Assembly (NCBI GenBank): GCA_021767845.1
Contig: JAASSQ010000049.1
Span: forward strand, 1-14,660
Direction: 5' to 3'
DNA: 14,660 nucleotides
Source: Roseovarius sp.
GTDB taxonomy: Bacteria > Pseudomonadota > Alphaproteobacteria > Rhodobacterales > Rhodobacteraceae
Shown: positions 1 through 7,112 of the stretch, piece after piece
How the letters are laid out: every line of letters starts with the position of its first letter
Position numbering within the stretch: the stretch's first letter is position 1
Notes under the pieces: model-generated
Database searches by the model: none
Seen by the model: only the letters and a program-made list of their open reading frames with translations
What the model was told of the DNA's origin: nothing
Made by a program: the position numbers and the translations under genes

Positions 1-44
1 TCATGCCGTTCGATCGGCCCGCCACCGGACTGGGGTATGGACAT
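1..44 (-). CDS. gshA: Glutamate-cysteine ligase, N-terminal fragment (runs off left edge)
   Basis: Only the first 14 codons and part of a fifteenth are inside the window. They read MSIPQSGGGPIERH, which I recognise as the usual opening of the alphaproteobacterial and plant-type glutamate-cysteine ligase, the first enzyme of glutathione synthesis (ATP-dependent joining of glutamate and cysteine in the cytosol). The start is supported by AGGAGAG on the minus strand at 57-51, six bases before the ATG. The gene lies downstream of rsmE and a small membrane-protein gene on the same strand, with a 64-bp gap, so it may share their transcript or have its own promoter in that gap. The call rests on a short peptide plus context, and the rest of the gene is not visible. 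Confidence 0.75.
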   Translation of the reverse strand, partial: MSIPQSGGGPIERH

Positions 45-50
45 CGGCGC

Positions 51-57
51 CTCTCCT
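51..57 (-). promoter_or_regulatory. Ribosome binding site of gshA
   Basis: AGGAGAG on the minus strand, with a 6-nt spacer to the ATG at 44-42. It is a near-perfect Shine-Dalgarno sequence and is the main support for a real gene start at the very edge of the window. Confidence 0.7.
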
Positions 58-108
58 GCCTTGTCGCGCGTGTTAAGCTGCCACAAGTGGCCCTATTCGC
101 ACGGGGTG

Positions 109-621
109 TCAATGTAGCCGGACGGTCTCTTTCTGCCAGATCACGACAGGGTGTGATCCGGGCCGTTTCAATTTGGCCAGCATGTGTTCGGTGCGGATGC
201 CCTCCAGCGTGGCGAAGGCATCGAACAGTTGGTCGGCGCCCGACGCCGTGACGGGGATCATCAGATCGGGCTGACCGCGCTGCGCCAGCCGCCAATGCGC
301 GGGCTGCCCGGTGGGATCAAGCGTGACGCGCGACAGATCGCCAAGCGCCACCGCGCCGCCGGTCAGCGGGCCGAAATAGGTGATCTGGCCTTCATCCACG
401 CTGACCACGCCCGGCCCGTCCTGCGCGTTGCGAAAGCGGCCGCGCTGCATCCCGGCGGCGGCAAGGATCGCGCCGATCGCACAGAGCGCGACGCCCAGCC
501 ATTGCAGAAGGCCGGTCGCACCAAGCGCCCACCAAATGCCAAGCGCCAGAACGCCCGCGGCGGCCACCACCTCGCGCCATCGCCAAAGCGCGGCCGTCGC
601 CTCGGGGCGCACAAAGCTCAT
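109..621 (-). CDS. Small two-helix membrane protein of unknown function
   Basis: A 170-residue protein without a recognised domain. After a short N-terminal segment, residues about 18-39 and 41-58 are hydrophobic and form two likely membrane helices in a hairpin. The basic residues at 60-64 (RGRFR) suggest that the remaining ~110 residues are cytosolic. That part contains VSVDEGQITYFGPLTGGAVA (73-92) and a C-terminal block around IRTEHMLAKL and HPVVIWQKE. The start is set by the upstream gene: the ATG at 621-619 overlaps the rsmE stop (ATGA), which implies translational coupling. A longer reading up to 936 would run antiparallel to nothing new and simply overlaps rsmE in another frame. I recall similar unnamed proteins at the same place in other Rhodobacteraceae, but I cannot verify this here. 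Function is unknown. Confidence 0.85.
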   Translation of the reverse strand: MSFVRPEATAALWRWREVVAAAGVLALGIWWALGATGLLQWLGVALCAIGAILAAAGMQRGRFRNAQDGPGVVSVDEGQITYFGPLTGGAVALGDLSRVTLDPTGQPAHWRLAQRGQPDLMIPVTASGADQLFDAFATLEGIRTEHMLAKLKRPGSHPVVIWQKETVRLH

Positions 622-1343
622 GCCCAGTCTCCAAGCGTCATCTGCCAGACGGTCATTGCCGCGACGGCGGCCGTATCGGCCCGCAGGATTCGCGGCCCGA
701 GGCTGACAGGATGGGCAAAGGGCAGGGCGGAAAGGCGCTCGCGCTCGGCCTCCGAGAACCCGCCCTCGGGGCCGATCAGGATGGCCCAACTGTCGCCGCC
801 CGCCCCGGCCAGCGTTTGCGCGGCCCCGGCCAAGGCTTCGTCGCAGAACATCAGCTTCCGGCCCTCGGGCCAGTCTGCCAGCACCTCGTCCAGCTTTTGC
901 AGGTCGCCAACCTGCGGAACGAATGTGCCACCGCATTGCTCGGCCGCTTCGACCGCGTGCGCCTGCAGCCGGTCCTGCCGGATGCGCTCGGAATTGGTGA
1001 AATGGGTTTGCACGGGCAGGATGCGCGCCGCGCCCATCTCGGCGGCCTTTTCAACGATGAAATCCGTGCGCGCTTTCTTGATCGGGGCGAACAAAAGCCA
1101 AAGGTCGGGAGGCATGCGTTGCGGCGCGGTGTGCTCTTCGACGCGCAGCAGCCCGGCGCGTTTCGACACCTCTTCCACCTGCGCACGCCACTCGCCGTCG
1201 CGCCCGTTGAACAGAAGCACGGCATCGCCCTTGCCTCGCCGCATGACCCCGAAAAGGTAATGCGCCTGGTCGCGGTCCAGAGGAACCGTTTGCCCTTGGC
1301 CCAAGGGGTGATCTACATAAAGCCTGATTTTCGCATCTGCCAT
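618..1343 (-). CDS. rsmE: 16S rRNA (uracil-1498-N3)-methyltransferase RsmE
   Basis: A 241-residue SPOUT-class methyltransferase of the usual RsmE length. RsmE uses S-adenosylmethionine to methylate N3 of U1498 in helix 44 of 16S rRNA, near the decoding centre of the 30S subunit. The N-terminal PUA-like part contains the typical HYLFGVMRRGKGD (28-40). The knotted catalytic part contains KARTDFIVEKAAEMG (90-104), the SAM-loop motif ILIGPEGGFS (188-197) and LGPRILRADTA (215-225), which are the diagnostic family motifs. The ATG at 1343-1341 gives the expected N-terminus (IRLYV close to the start), although no strong Shine-Dalgarno precedes it. The gene is head to head with ubiA, with 11 bp between the start codons, and overlaps the following membrane-protein gene by 4 bp. 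Confidence 0.95.
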   Translation of the reverse strand: MADAKIRLYVDHPLGQGQTVPLDRDQAHYLFGVMRRGKGDAVLLFNGRDGEWRAQVEEVSKRAGLLRVEEHTAPQRMPPDLWLLFAPIKKARTDFIVEKAAEMGAARILPVQTHFTNSERIRQDRLQAHAVEAAEQCGGTFVPQVGDLQKLDEVLADWPEGRKLMFCDEALAGAAQTLAGAGGDSWAILIGPEGGFSEAERERLSALPFAHPVSLGPRILRADTAAVAAMTVWQMTLGDWA

Positions 1344-1354
1344 GGGGGCACCAT

Positions 1355-2320
1355 ATGACCGGCAAGAACCAGACGCCAGAGGCCAGCGGCGCGGTGGCGG
1401 ACGCGGTCAAGGGCAACTGGGTGGACCGCCTCGCCCCGGCGTGGAGCCGCCCCTACCTGCGGCTGGCGCGGGCGGACCGGCCCATCGGCACGTGGCTGTT
1501 GCTCTTGCCCTGCTGGTGGGGGCTGTTGCTGGCGATGTTGCATGACGGGCGCGCCTATTGGCACGACCTGTGGATTTTCGCCGGGTGCGGTATCGGGGCG
1601 TGGCTGATGCGCGGGGCGGGTTGCACGTGGAACGACATCACCGACCGCCACATCGACGGCAGCGTGGCGCGCACCGCCTCGCGGCCGATCCCGTCGGGGC
1701 AGGTCAGTGTCAGGCAGGCGTTGGCGTGGCTGGTGGCGCAAGCCCTTGTGGCCTTCTGCATCCTGCTGACCTTCAACGCGGCGGCGATTGCCCTCGGCGT
1801 CCTCGCCCTCGTGCCGGTCGCGATCTATCCTTTTGCCAAGCGGTTCACCTGGTGGCCGCAGGTGTTTCTGGGGCTGGCGTTCAACTGGGGTGCGCTGCTG
1901 GCCTGGACGGCCCATACCGGGCGGTTGGAGTGGCCGGCGATCGTGCTCTACCTGTCCGGGATCGCCTGGACGCTGTTCTATGACACGATCTACGCCCATC
2001 AGGACAAAGAGGATGACGCGCTGATCGGCGTCAAGTCCACCGCCCGCCTGTTCGAGGACCGCACCGCCCGCTGGCTGAGCCTTTTCCTGGTTCTGAGTGT
2101 CGCCTTGCAAACGCTGGCCGTGATCCTGACGGGCATCGGCGGCAGCCCCTTCGCGCTGCTGGTGGCGCTGCTGGGGCCGTGGGCCATGGGCTGGCACATG
2201 CAGTGGCAATTGCGCCGGTTCGACCTGGACGACAGCGACGTCCAATTGGCGCTGTTTCGGTCGAACAGGGATGCGGGCTTGCTGCCCGTGCCGTTTTTCG
2301 CCGTCGCGCTGCTGCTGTGA
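1355..2320 (+). CDS. ubiA: 4-hydroxybenzoate polyprenyltransferase UbiA
   Basis: A 321-residue integral membrane prenyltransferase. UbiA joins a polyprenyl chain (usually decaprenyl in this group) to 4-hydroxybenzoate, the first committed step of ubiquinone synthesis, in the inner membrane. Both aspartate-rich Mg-diphosphate motifs are present: NDITDRHID (93-101) and DTIYAHQDKEDD (210-221). About eight or nine hydrophobic segments follow the family pattern, beginning with RPIGTWLLLLPCWWGLLLA (42-60). The ~35-residue hydrophilic N-terminus before the first helix is common. A purine-rich GGGGG lies about 6-10 bases before the ATG. Its promoter must lie within the 11-bp gap to rsmE or inside rsmE. 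The next gene, an OmpA-type protein, starts 62 bp downstream on the same strand. Confidence 0.95.
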   Translation: MTGKNQTPEASGAVADAVKGNWVDRLAPAWSRPYLRLARADRPIGTWLLLLPCWWGLLLAMLHDGRAYWHDLWIFAGCGIGAWLMRGAGCTWNDITDRHIDGSVARTASRPIPSGQVSVRQALAWLVAQALVAFCILLTFNAAAIALGVLALVPVAIYPFAKRFTWWPQVFLGLAFNWGALLAWTAHTGRLEWPAIVLYLSGIAWTLFYDTIYAHQDKEDDALIGVKSTARLFEDRTARWLSLFLVLSVALQTLAVILTGIGGSPFALLVALLGPWAMGWHMQWQLRRFDLDDSDVQLALFRSNRDAGLLPVPFFAVALLL

Positions 2321-2349
2321 TTGCACTCGGCCCCGCCACCGCATAAAAC
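2321..2349 (+). promoter_or_regulatory. Possible promoter of the OmpA/BON gene
   Basis: TTGCAC (2321-2326), a 17-bp spacer and TAAAAC (2344-2349) in the 62-bp gap between ubiA and the OmpA-type gene. The -10 element matches four of six consensus bases and the -35 element three of six, with ideal spacing. The assignment is weak, and read-through from ubiA is equally possible. Confidence 0.3.
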
Positions 2350-2382
2350 CCGGATCAGCAACAACTTGCGGGCCTTTACGCC

Positions 2383-4290
2383 ATGCGCCTGTCCTCCGTT
2401 TTCACCATCTCTGCGACCTTTCTGGCGGCTGCGCTGTTCTGCGTTCTGACTGCCGGCTTCGCCGCAACCGTCATCGAGGACAGCTCGCGGATCGCCGTGC
2501 GCGACACGCTGGACAAGAACGGCATGTCCTGGGCCGAGGTGGATGCCGATGGGCTTCAGGTGTTCCTGGCCGGTACTGCCCCGAGCGAGGCCGAACGGTT
2601 CAAGGCTCTGTCGGTGGCCGGGACGATGGTGGATGCGGCCCGGGTCATTGATCAGATGCTGGTCGAGGATACCAAGGGCATCGCGCCGCCGCGGTTTTCG
2701 ATCGAGATCCTGCGCAACGACAGCGGCACCTCGCTGATCGGCCTTGTGCCGGCGGCGACGGACCGGGACGACCTCATGCAAGAGATCGCGGACGCCACCG
2801 ATGGCGACGAGGCGGCAGACCTTCTCGAAACGGCGGATCACCCGCAGCCTGAAACCTGGCAGCCCGCCCTGGATTTCGCGATCGAGGCGCTAAGCCGCCT
2901 GCCGCGCGCGAAAATCTCGGTCGATCCCGAGCGGGTTATCATCAAGGCAATGGTGGACAGTGCGGGCGAGAAACGTGAACTGGAAACCGAGCTTGCGCGG
3001 ATTGCGCCGGCGGATGTGCGCCTTTCGTTGGAGCTTTCGGCGCCGCGTCCCGTCATCACGCCTTTCACGCTCAGGTTCCTGATCGAGGATGGCGAGGCCA
3101 AGTTCGATGCCTGTTCGGCCGATACCGAGGAGGCGCGCGACCGTATCCTGAGCGCCGCCGGGAAAGCGGGCCTGACATCCAAGGCCGCCTGCACGATCGG
3201 GCTTGGCGTGCCGTCACCGAAATGGGCTCGCGCGGTGGAACTGGCCATCGGGGCCTTGGCCGAAATCGGCGGCGGCAGCGTCACGTTTTCCGACGCCGAC
3301 ATCTCGCTTCTGGCCGCGGTCGGAACACCGCAGGAAAGGTTTGACGACGTCGTGGGGCGGCTGGACACCGCGCTGCCCGAGGTCTTTGCGCTGCATGCCG
3401 TTCTGCCTGAGCCGGAGGACGAAAGCGATCCCGTGAAGCCCGAATTTGTCGCGACCCTGTCCCCCGAAGGCCTGGTGCAACTGCGCGGCCGCGTCGGCAG
3501 CGAGATCGCCCGCGATACGCTGGACAGTTTCGCCAGGGCCCGCTTTACGGCCGGGGGCGTGCACATGACGGCGCGGGTGGCCGAGGGTTTGCCGCGCGAC
3601 TGGCCCTTGCGCACGCTGACAGGGCTCGAGGCGCTGACCTATCTGTCCAACGGCGCGGTGACGGTCACGCCAGACAGCCTGACGGTGATCGGACAGACCG
3701 GGCAGCAGGAGGCCTCGTCGATGATTTCCGGCTTTCTGTCCGAAAAGTTGGGGGAAACCGCACAGTTCTCGATCGACGTGACCTACAAGGAGGAACTGGA
3801 CCCGGTGGCGAGCATTCCGACGCCCGAGGAATGCGCGGCGCGGATCGCGGAAATCCAGAGCGAACGCAAGATCAACTTCGAGCCGGGATCATCCACGATC
3901 GACGGAAACGGAGCCGCGATCATGGACGATATCGCCGACGTGCTGCGCGAATGCGGCGAGATCCGCATGGAAATCGGAGGCCATACCGACAGCCAGGGAC
4001 GCGAGGTCATGAACCAGCGGCTGAGCCAACAGCGCGCGCAGGCGGTTCTGAACGAGTTGCGCATGAGGCGCGTTCTGACCTCGTCCTTCACGGCCAAGGG
4101 ATATGGCGAAAGCCAACCCATTGCCGACAACGACACCGAGGAAGGACGCGAAGCCAATCGCCGGATCGAGTTCCGTCTGATCCGGCCCAAACCCGTCGAG
4201 GACACGCAGACGACGCTTGAAAGCCGCGAAGAACCGGGCGAAGAAGACATACCGTCCGCAGAGAAAGAGCCCGAGGATGAACAGAACTGA
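2383..4290 (+). CDS. OmpA-family envelope protein with repeated BON-like modules
   Basis: A 635-residue exported protein. Residues 1-27 form a signal peptide or signal anchor (hydrophobic 6-26, AGFAA near the cleavage site). Several repeats of a BON-like pattern follow (a short alpha segment, then a beta strand with a xxGxVxLxGxV feel): about 36-80, 170-225, 284-346, 356-400 and 416-473. The last ~120 residues are a clear OmpA C-terminal domain, with GGHTD (532-536), NQRLSQQRAQAV (544-555), AKGYGESQPIADN and NRRIEF (592-597). D536 and R551 are fifteen residues apart, as in the diaminopimelate-binding pair of Acinetobacter OmpA, so peptidoglycan binding is likely. The tail after ~600 is acidic and probably disordered. 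No beta-barrel part is visible. The architecture recalls mycobacterial OmpATb (BON plus OmpA), but with more modules. The ATG lacks a strong Shine-Dalgarno, and the start is chosen for the signal sequence. Its end overlaps the next gene by 14 nt. Confidence 0.9.
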   Translation: MRLSSVFTISATFLAAALFCVLTAGFAATVIEDSSRIAVRDTLDKNGMSWAEVDADGLQVFLAGTAPSEAERFKALSVAGTMVDAARVIDQMLVEDTKGIAPPRFSIEILRNDSGTSLIGLVPAATDRDDLMQEIADATDGDEAADLLETADHPQPETWQPALDFAIEALSRLPRAKISVDPERVIIKAMVDSAGEKRELETELARIAPADVRLSLELSAPRPVITPFTLRFLIEDGEAKFDACSADTEEARDRILSAAGKAGLTSKAACTIGLGVPSPKWARAVELAIGALAEIGGGSVTFSDADISLLAAVGTPQERFDDVVGRLDTALPEVFALHAVLPEPEDESDPVKPEFVATLSPEGLVQLRGRVGSEIARDTLDSFARARFTAGGVHMTARVAEGLPRDWPLRTLTGLEALTYLSNGAVTVTPDSLTVIGQTGQQEASSMISGFLSEKLGETAQFSIDVTYKEELDPVASIPTPEECAARIAEIQSERKINFEPGSSTIDGNGAAIMDDIADVLRECGEIRMEIGGHTDSQGREVMNQRLSQQRAQAVLNELRMRRVLTSSFTAKGYGESQPIADNDTEEGREANRRIEFRLIRPKPVEDTQTTLESREEPGEEDIPSAEKEPEDEQN

Positions 4291-4603
4291 GTTTATCATC
4301 GCCACGGCGATCATCCTGTTCGTGGCATTCTGCCTTGGGTGGTTCGCCAACTGGCTGGTGCATCGCTTCATTCGCGTGAACCAGTCCGACGTGGGGGAGC
4401 TGGAGCGGATGGCCCAGGAATTGCACGAGGCAGAAGAAACGCGCGATCAGGCGATCACCTACCTGCAGCAGCGCGAGGCGGAACTGACCAACCAGTTGGC
4501 GCAGGCCGAGGCAGAGGTCGCCGCCACGATGGAAGGCCTGCGCGAAGCACGCCACGAGGCCGAGCAGCTGCGCACGCATCTTGAAAAGGTCACGTCGGGC
4601 TGA
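4277..4603 (+). CDS. Membrane-anchored coiled-coil protein of unknown function
   Basis: A 108-residue protein beginning MNRTEFIIATAIILF. Residues 6-28 form one membrane helix, followed by a basic turn (HRFIR). Residues ~37-105 are a long charged helix rich in E, A, Q, L and R with heptad-like leucines, a likely coiled coil (for example DQAITYLQQREAELTNQLAQ). The start at 4277 is preferred over an in-frame ATG at 4217 because it places the membrane helix at the N-terminus and has GAGAAAGAG seven bases upstream. Even so, it overlaps the end of the OmpA/BON gene by 14 nt in another frame, so the two are probably translationally coupled and work in the same envelope process. No named family is recognised. 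The topology (inner-membrane anchor and coiled coil) would suit a scaffold or tether, but that is inference. Confidence 0.85.
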   Translation: MNRTEFIIATAIILFVAFCLGWFANWLVHRFIRVNQSDVGELERMAQELHEAEETRDQAITYLQQREAELTNQLAQAEAEVAATMEGLREARHEAEQLRTHLEKVTSG

Positions 4604-4914
4604 ATTGACTGCACCGCTGGCCGCGTTCCAGCCCAAGCGCCCGGACCCCCCTGCCCGCAGGCACATGTAGGGCCGTTGCATTGTTGCGCGCCGTCCCGAG
4701 CGGTCAAGAATCCGCTTCACGTTGGGTCAAGAACCGGCTAAACGCCTCGCATGATCGCAGCCGGTTGCCATATCGCCATCCGACGCCGACGCACCCGCGT
4801 CTGACGCAGGACATCTGTGATCCGCTTGGCGTGCACGCGCCATTCTTCCCCCGATATCATTGACTTGCCCACGGCGCTCAGGCACTCAAAGGGCTTCTTG
4901 AAAAGGATAAGACC
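4604..4914. other. 311-bp non-coding region upstream of argD
   Basis: I see no convincing gene here. A TTG-initiated reading frame at 4681-4863 has no family resemblance or ribosome binding site. The region holds a 15-bp near-perfect direct repeat (4702-4716 and 4725-4739), three GACGC copies with a small palindrome GCGTC-T-GACGC at 4797-4807, a TTGACT at 4860-4865 that could serve as a -35 element (without a good -10 at 16-18 bp), and the argD ribosome binding site AAGGA at 4903-4907. It most likely contains the 3' end of the upstream transcript and the promoter of argDF. No intrinsic terminator with a T-tract is present. Confidence 0.6.
4702..4739 (+). repeat. Two 15-bp direct repeats upstream of argD, 23 bp apart
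   Basis: GGTCAAGAATCCGCT at 4702-4716 and GGTCAAGAACCGGCT at 4725-4739 agree at 13 of 15 positions, with a perfect 9-bp core GGTCAAGAA. The start-to-start distance of 23 bp, about two helical turns, is typical of tandem regulator sites. They lie 176-213 bp before the argD start, in the only sizeable non-coding region of the window. Whether a protein binds them is unknown. Confidence 0.55.
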
Positions 4915-6099
4915 ATGATCCCGTCCGTTCTTCCGACCTACAATCGGGCACCGCTGACCTTCGTGAAGGGCGAAGGCAGCTGGCTGATCGAGGCGGACGG
5001 ACGCCGATTCCTGGACATGGGGGCCGGGATCGCGGTGAACGCGCTTGGCCACGCCCACCCCGCCCTTGTCGAGGCGCTGACGGAACAGGCCGGCAAGCTG
5101 TGGCATACCTCGAACCTGTATGACATCCCGCAGCAACAGGCGTTGGCCGACAAGCTGGTGGCCGCGACCTTCGCGGACACGGTGTTCTTCACCAATTCCG
5201 GCACCGAGTCCTGCGAACTCGCGGTAAAAATGGCGCGCAAGTATTTCCACGACAAGGGCCAGCCGGACCGCACCGGCATCATCGCCTTCGAAGGGGCCTT
5301 TCATGGCCGGTCCCATGCGGCCATCGCGGCGGCGGGATCGGAGAAGATGGTCAAGGGCTTCGGCCCGCTGCTGCCCGGCTTCACGCAGGTCGCCTGGGGC
5401 GATCACGATGGCCTTCACGCCGCCATAGACGACACGACCGCCGCGATCCTGATCGAACCGGTGCAGGGCGAAGGGGGCATCCGGCCGCTGCCCGTTCAAT
5501 GCCTGAAAGGCCTGCGCGACCTTTGTGACGAGAAAGGCATCCTGCTTGTCCTTGACGAGGTGCAATGCGGCATGGGCCGGACCGGTAAGCTCTTCGCGCA
5601 TGAATGGGCCGGCGTGGCGCCCGACATCATGATGGTCGCCAAGGGTATCGGCGGCGGGTTTCCCCTCGGGGCGGTTCTGGCCACGGAAGAGGCCGCCAGC
5701 GGTATGACCGCCGGCACGCATGGTTCGACCTACGGGGGCAATCCGCTGGCCTGTGCCGTGGGCGCCGCCGTGATGGACATTATCGCCGATCCCGGTTTTC
5801 TGGAGTCGGTCAATGCAAAGGCGGGGCGCCTTCGGCAGGGGCTGGAAGGGCTGGTATCCGCACATCCCGGGATATTCGAGGAGGTGCGCGGCGTGGGCCT
5901 CATGCTTGGGCTGAAATGCAAGGTCGCCAACACCGATGTGGTATCCGCAGCCTATGACGCCGAGCTTATCACCGTGCCCGCGGCGGACAATGTCGTCCGG
6001 CTTCTTCCGCCTTTGACCCTCACGGACAAGGACATCGCCGAGGCGCTCAAGCGGCTCGACGTGGCGGCAGAGCAGATCGAAGGACAAAAGCGGACCTGA
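4915..6099 (+). CDS. argD: Acetylornithine aminotransferase ArgD
   Basis: A 394-residue class-III PLP-dependent aminotransferase of normal length. ArgD converts N-acetylglutamate 5-semialdehyde plus glutamate to N-acetylornithine and 2-oxoglutarate in cytosolic arginine synthesis, and in many bacteria also acts on succinyl-diaminopimelate in lysine synthesis. Family landmarks are SGTE (95-98, phosphate binding), FHGR (129-132), EPVQGEGG (181-188), the pyridine-N aspartate D214 in LVLDEVQCGMGRTG, and the Schiff-base lysine K243 in MMVAKGIGGGFPLGA. The start is supported by AAGGA (4903-4907), seven bases before the ATG. argF follows after 70 bp on the same strand, so an argDF operon is very likely. 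The class includes GabT and BioA, but the length, motifs and neighbour argF favour ArgD. Confidence 0.95.
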   Translation: MIPSVLPTYNRAPLTFVKGEGSWLIEADGRRFLDMGAGIAVNALGHAHPALVEALTEQAGKLWHTSNLYDIPQQQALADKLVAATFADTVFFTNSGTESCELAVKMARKYFHDKGQPDRTGIIAFEGAFHGRSHAAIAAAGSEKMVKGFGPLLPGFTQVAWGDHDGLHAAIDDTTAAILIEPVQGEGGIRPLPVQCLKGLRDLCDEKGILLVLDEVQCGMGRTGKLFAHEWAGVAPDIMMVAKGIGGGFPLGAVLATEEAASGMTAGTHGSTYGGNPLACAVGAAVMDIIADPGFLESVNAKAGRLRQGLEGLVSAHPGIFEEVRGVGLMLGLKCKVANTDVVSAAYDAELITVPAADNVVRLLPPLTLTDKDIAEALKRLDVAAEQIEGQKRT

Positions 6100-6116
6100 T
6101 CCAGCCCGCGGATCAT

Positions 6117-6139
6117 GCCGGGCCGAAATCGGCCCTGGC
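6117..6139 (+). other. Hairpin in the argD-argF gap
   Basis: GGGCCG (6120-6125) and CGGCCC (6130-6135) form a 6-bp GC stem with an AAAT loop. It is extended by GCC (6117-6119) and GGC (6137-6139), with one bulged T at 6136. It begins 18 nt after the argD stop codon. No T-tract follows, so it is not a typical intrinsic terminator. It may stabilise the argD mRNA end or tune argF expression. Confidence 0.5.
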
Positions 6140-6169
6140 GCACGTCCCCCAAACACAAGGTTACACGCC

Positions 6170-7096
6170 ATGACCCACTTTCTCGACATTCACAAAACCG
6201 ATCCGGCCGACCTGCGCCGGATGATCGACGCGGCCCAGGCCATGAAAAGCGCGCGCAACGGCCGCCCGCGGGGCGCGCCGGATGACGACCAGCCGCTCAG
6301 GGGGCACATGGTCGCCCTGATCTTCGAGAAGCCCTCGACGCGGACCCGAGTCAGCTTCGATGTCGGGGTGCGCCAGATGGGCGGGCAGACCATGGTGCTG
6401 TCGGGCGCCGACATGCAGTTGGGCCATGGCGAGACGATCGCCGACACGGCGCGCGTCCTCAGCCGCTATGTCGATCTCATCATGATCCGCACGTTCGACG
6501 AGTCGGTGCTGCTGGAGATGGCGGAATATTCCGATGTGCCGGTCATCAACGGCCTGACGGACCGGACCCACCCCTGCCAGATCATGGCGGATGTCATGAC
6601 CTACGAGGAGCACCGTGGCCCGATCGCGGGCAAGAAGGTGGTCTGGTCGGGCGATGGCAATAACGTCTGCGCCTCGTTCCTGCACGCCGCCGGACAATTC
6701 GGCTTCGACATGACCTTCACCGGCCCGTCGCAACTGGACCCCGAAGACGAATTCGTGGGCCTCGCGCGTCAGAAGGGCAGCACCGTGCAGATCGAGCGCG
6801 ACCCGGTGAAGGCCGTGGCCGATGCGGATCTGGTGGTCACCGACACATGGGTCAGCATGCATGACAGCCAGTCCACCAAGGAGCGCCGCCACAACATGCT
6901 GCGCCCCTACCAGGTGAATGCCGAGCTGATGGCACATGCCAAGCCGGATGCGCTTTTCATGCACTGTCTGCCCGCGCACCGCGAGGACGAGGCGACCAGT
7001 GCCGTCATGGATGGCCCCCATTCCGTGATCTGGGACGAGGCCGAAAACCGCCTTCACGCGCAGAAGGCGATCATGCGGTGGTGCCTCGGCGTGTGA
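6170..7096 (+). CDS. argF: Ornithine carbamoyltransferase, anabolic ArgF
   Basis: A 308-residue transcarbamylase of the usual length. It transfers the carbamoyl group of carbamoyl phosphate to ornithine, giving citrulline, in the arginine pathway. The carbamoyl-phosphate motif STRTR (56-60), HPCQ (134-137), the ornithine-binding DTWVSM (225-230) and HCLPAHR (265-271) with the active-site cysteine C266 are all intact. The ornithine motifs distinguish it from aspartate transcarbamylase. The start has AAGG (6157-6160), nine bases upstream. It lies 70 bp after argD on the same strand and ends 16 bp before the convergent pit gene. The neighbour argD argues for the biosynthetic role rather than the arginine-deiminase (catabolic) type. 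Confidence 0.96.
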   Translation: MTHFLDIHKTDPADLRRMIDAAQAMKSARNGRPRGAPDDDQPLRGHMVALIFEKPSTRTRVSFDVGVRQMGGQTMVLSGADMQLGHGETIADTARVLSRYVDLIMIRTFDESVLLEMAEYSDVPVINGLTDRTHPCQIMADVMTYEEHRGPIAGKKVVWSGDGNNVCASFLHAAGQFGFDMTFTGPSQLDPEDEFVGLARQKGSTVQIERDPVKAVADADLVVTDTWVSMHDSQSTKERRHNMLRPYQVNAELMAHAKPDALFMHCLPAHREDEATSAVMDGPHSVIWDEAENRLHAQKAIMRWCLGV

Positions 7097-7112
7097 CCCG
7101 CGCTGCGGTCCG

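Noticed and set aside
80..91. Palindrome GCCAC-AA-GTGGC upstream of gshA
   Set aside because: The 5-bp arms are too short to distinguish from chance in a GC-rich sequence, and no known operator is recognised.
1313..2344. Minus-strand open frame (343 codons) opposite ubiA
   Set aside because: The composition is dominated by Q, R, P and G, as for a mirror of a GC-rich gene. UbiA on the other strand has both aspartate motifs.
4217..4276. Upstream ATG for the coiled-coil protein
   Set aside because: It would add a basic 20-residue tail read within the OmpA/BON gene. The start at 4277 puts the membrane helix at the N-terminus and has a purine-rich site at the right distance.
4681..4863. Sixty-codon TTG-initiated frame before argD
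   Set aside because: It has no ribosome binding site and no hydrophobic or domain pattern, and it covers the direct repeats and possible promoter.
4738..6189. Long minus-strand open frame (483 codons) opposite argD
   Set aside because: It is antisense to a complete argD, has no recognisable domain and is explained by codon bias.
7097..7112. Terminator between convergent argF and pit
   Set aside because: Only a 4-bp CCGC/GCGG stem without a T-tract on either strand is present in the 16-bp gap.
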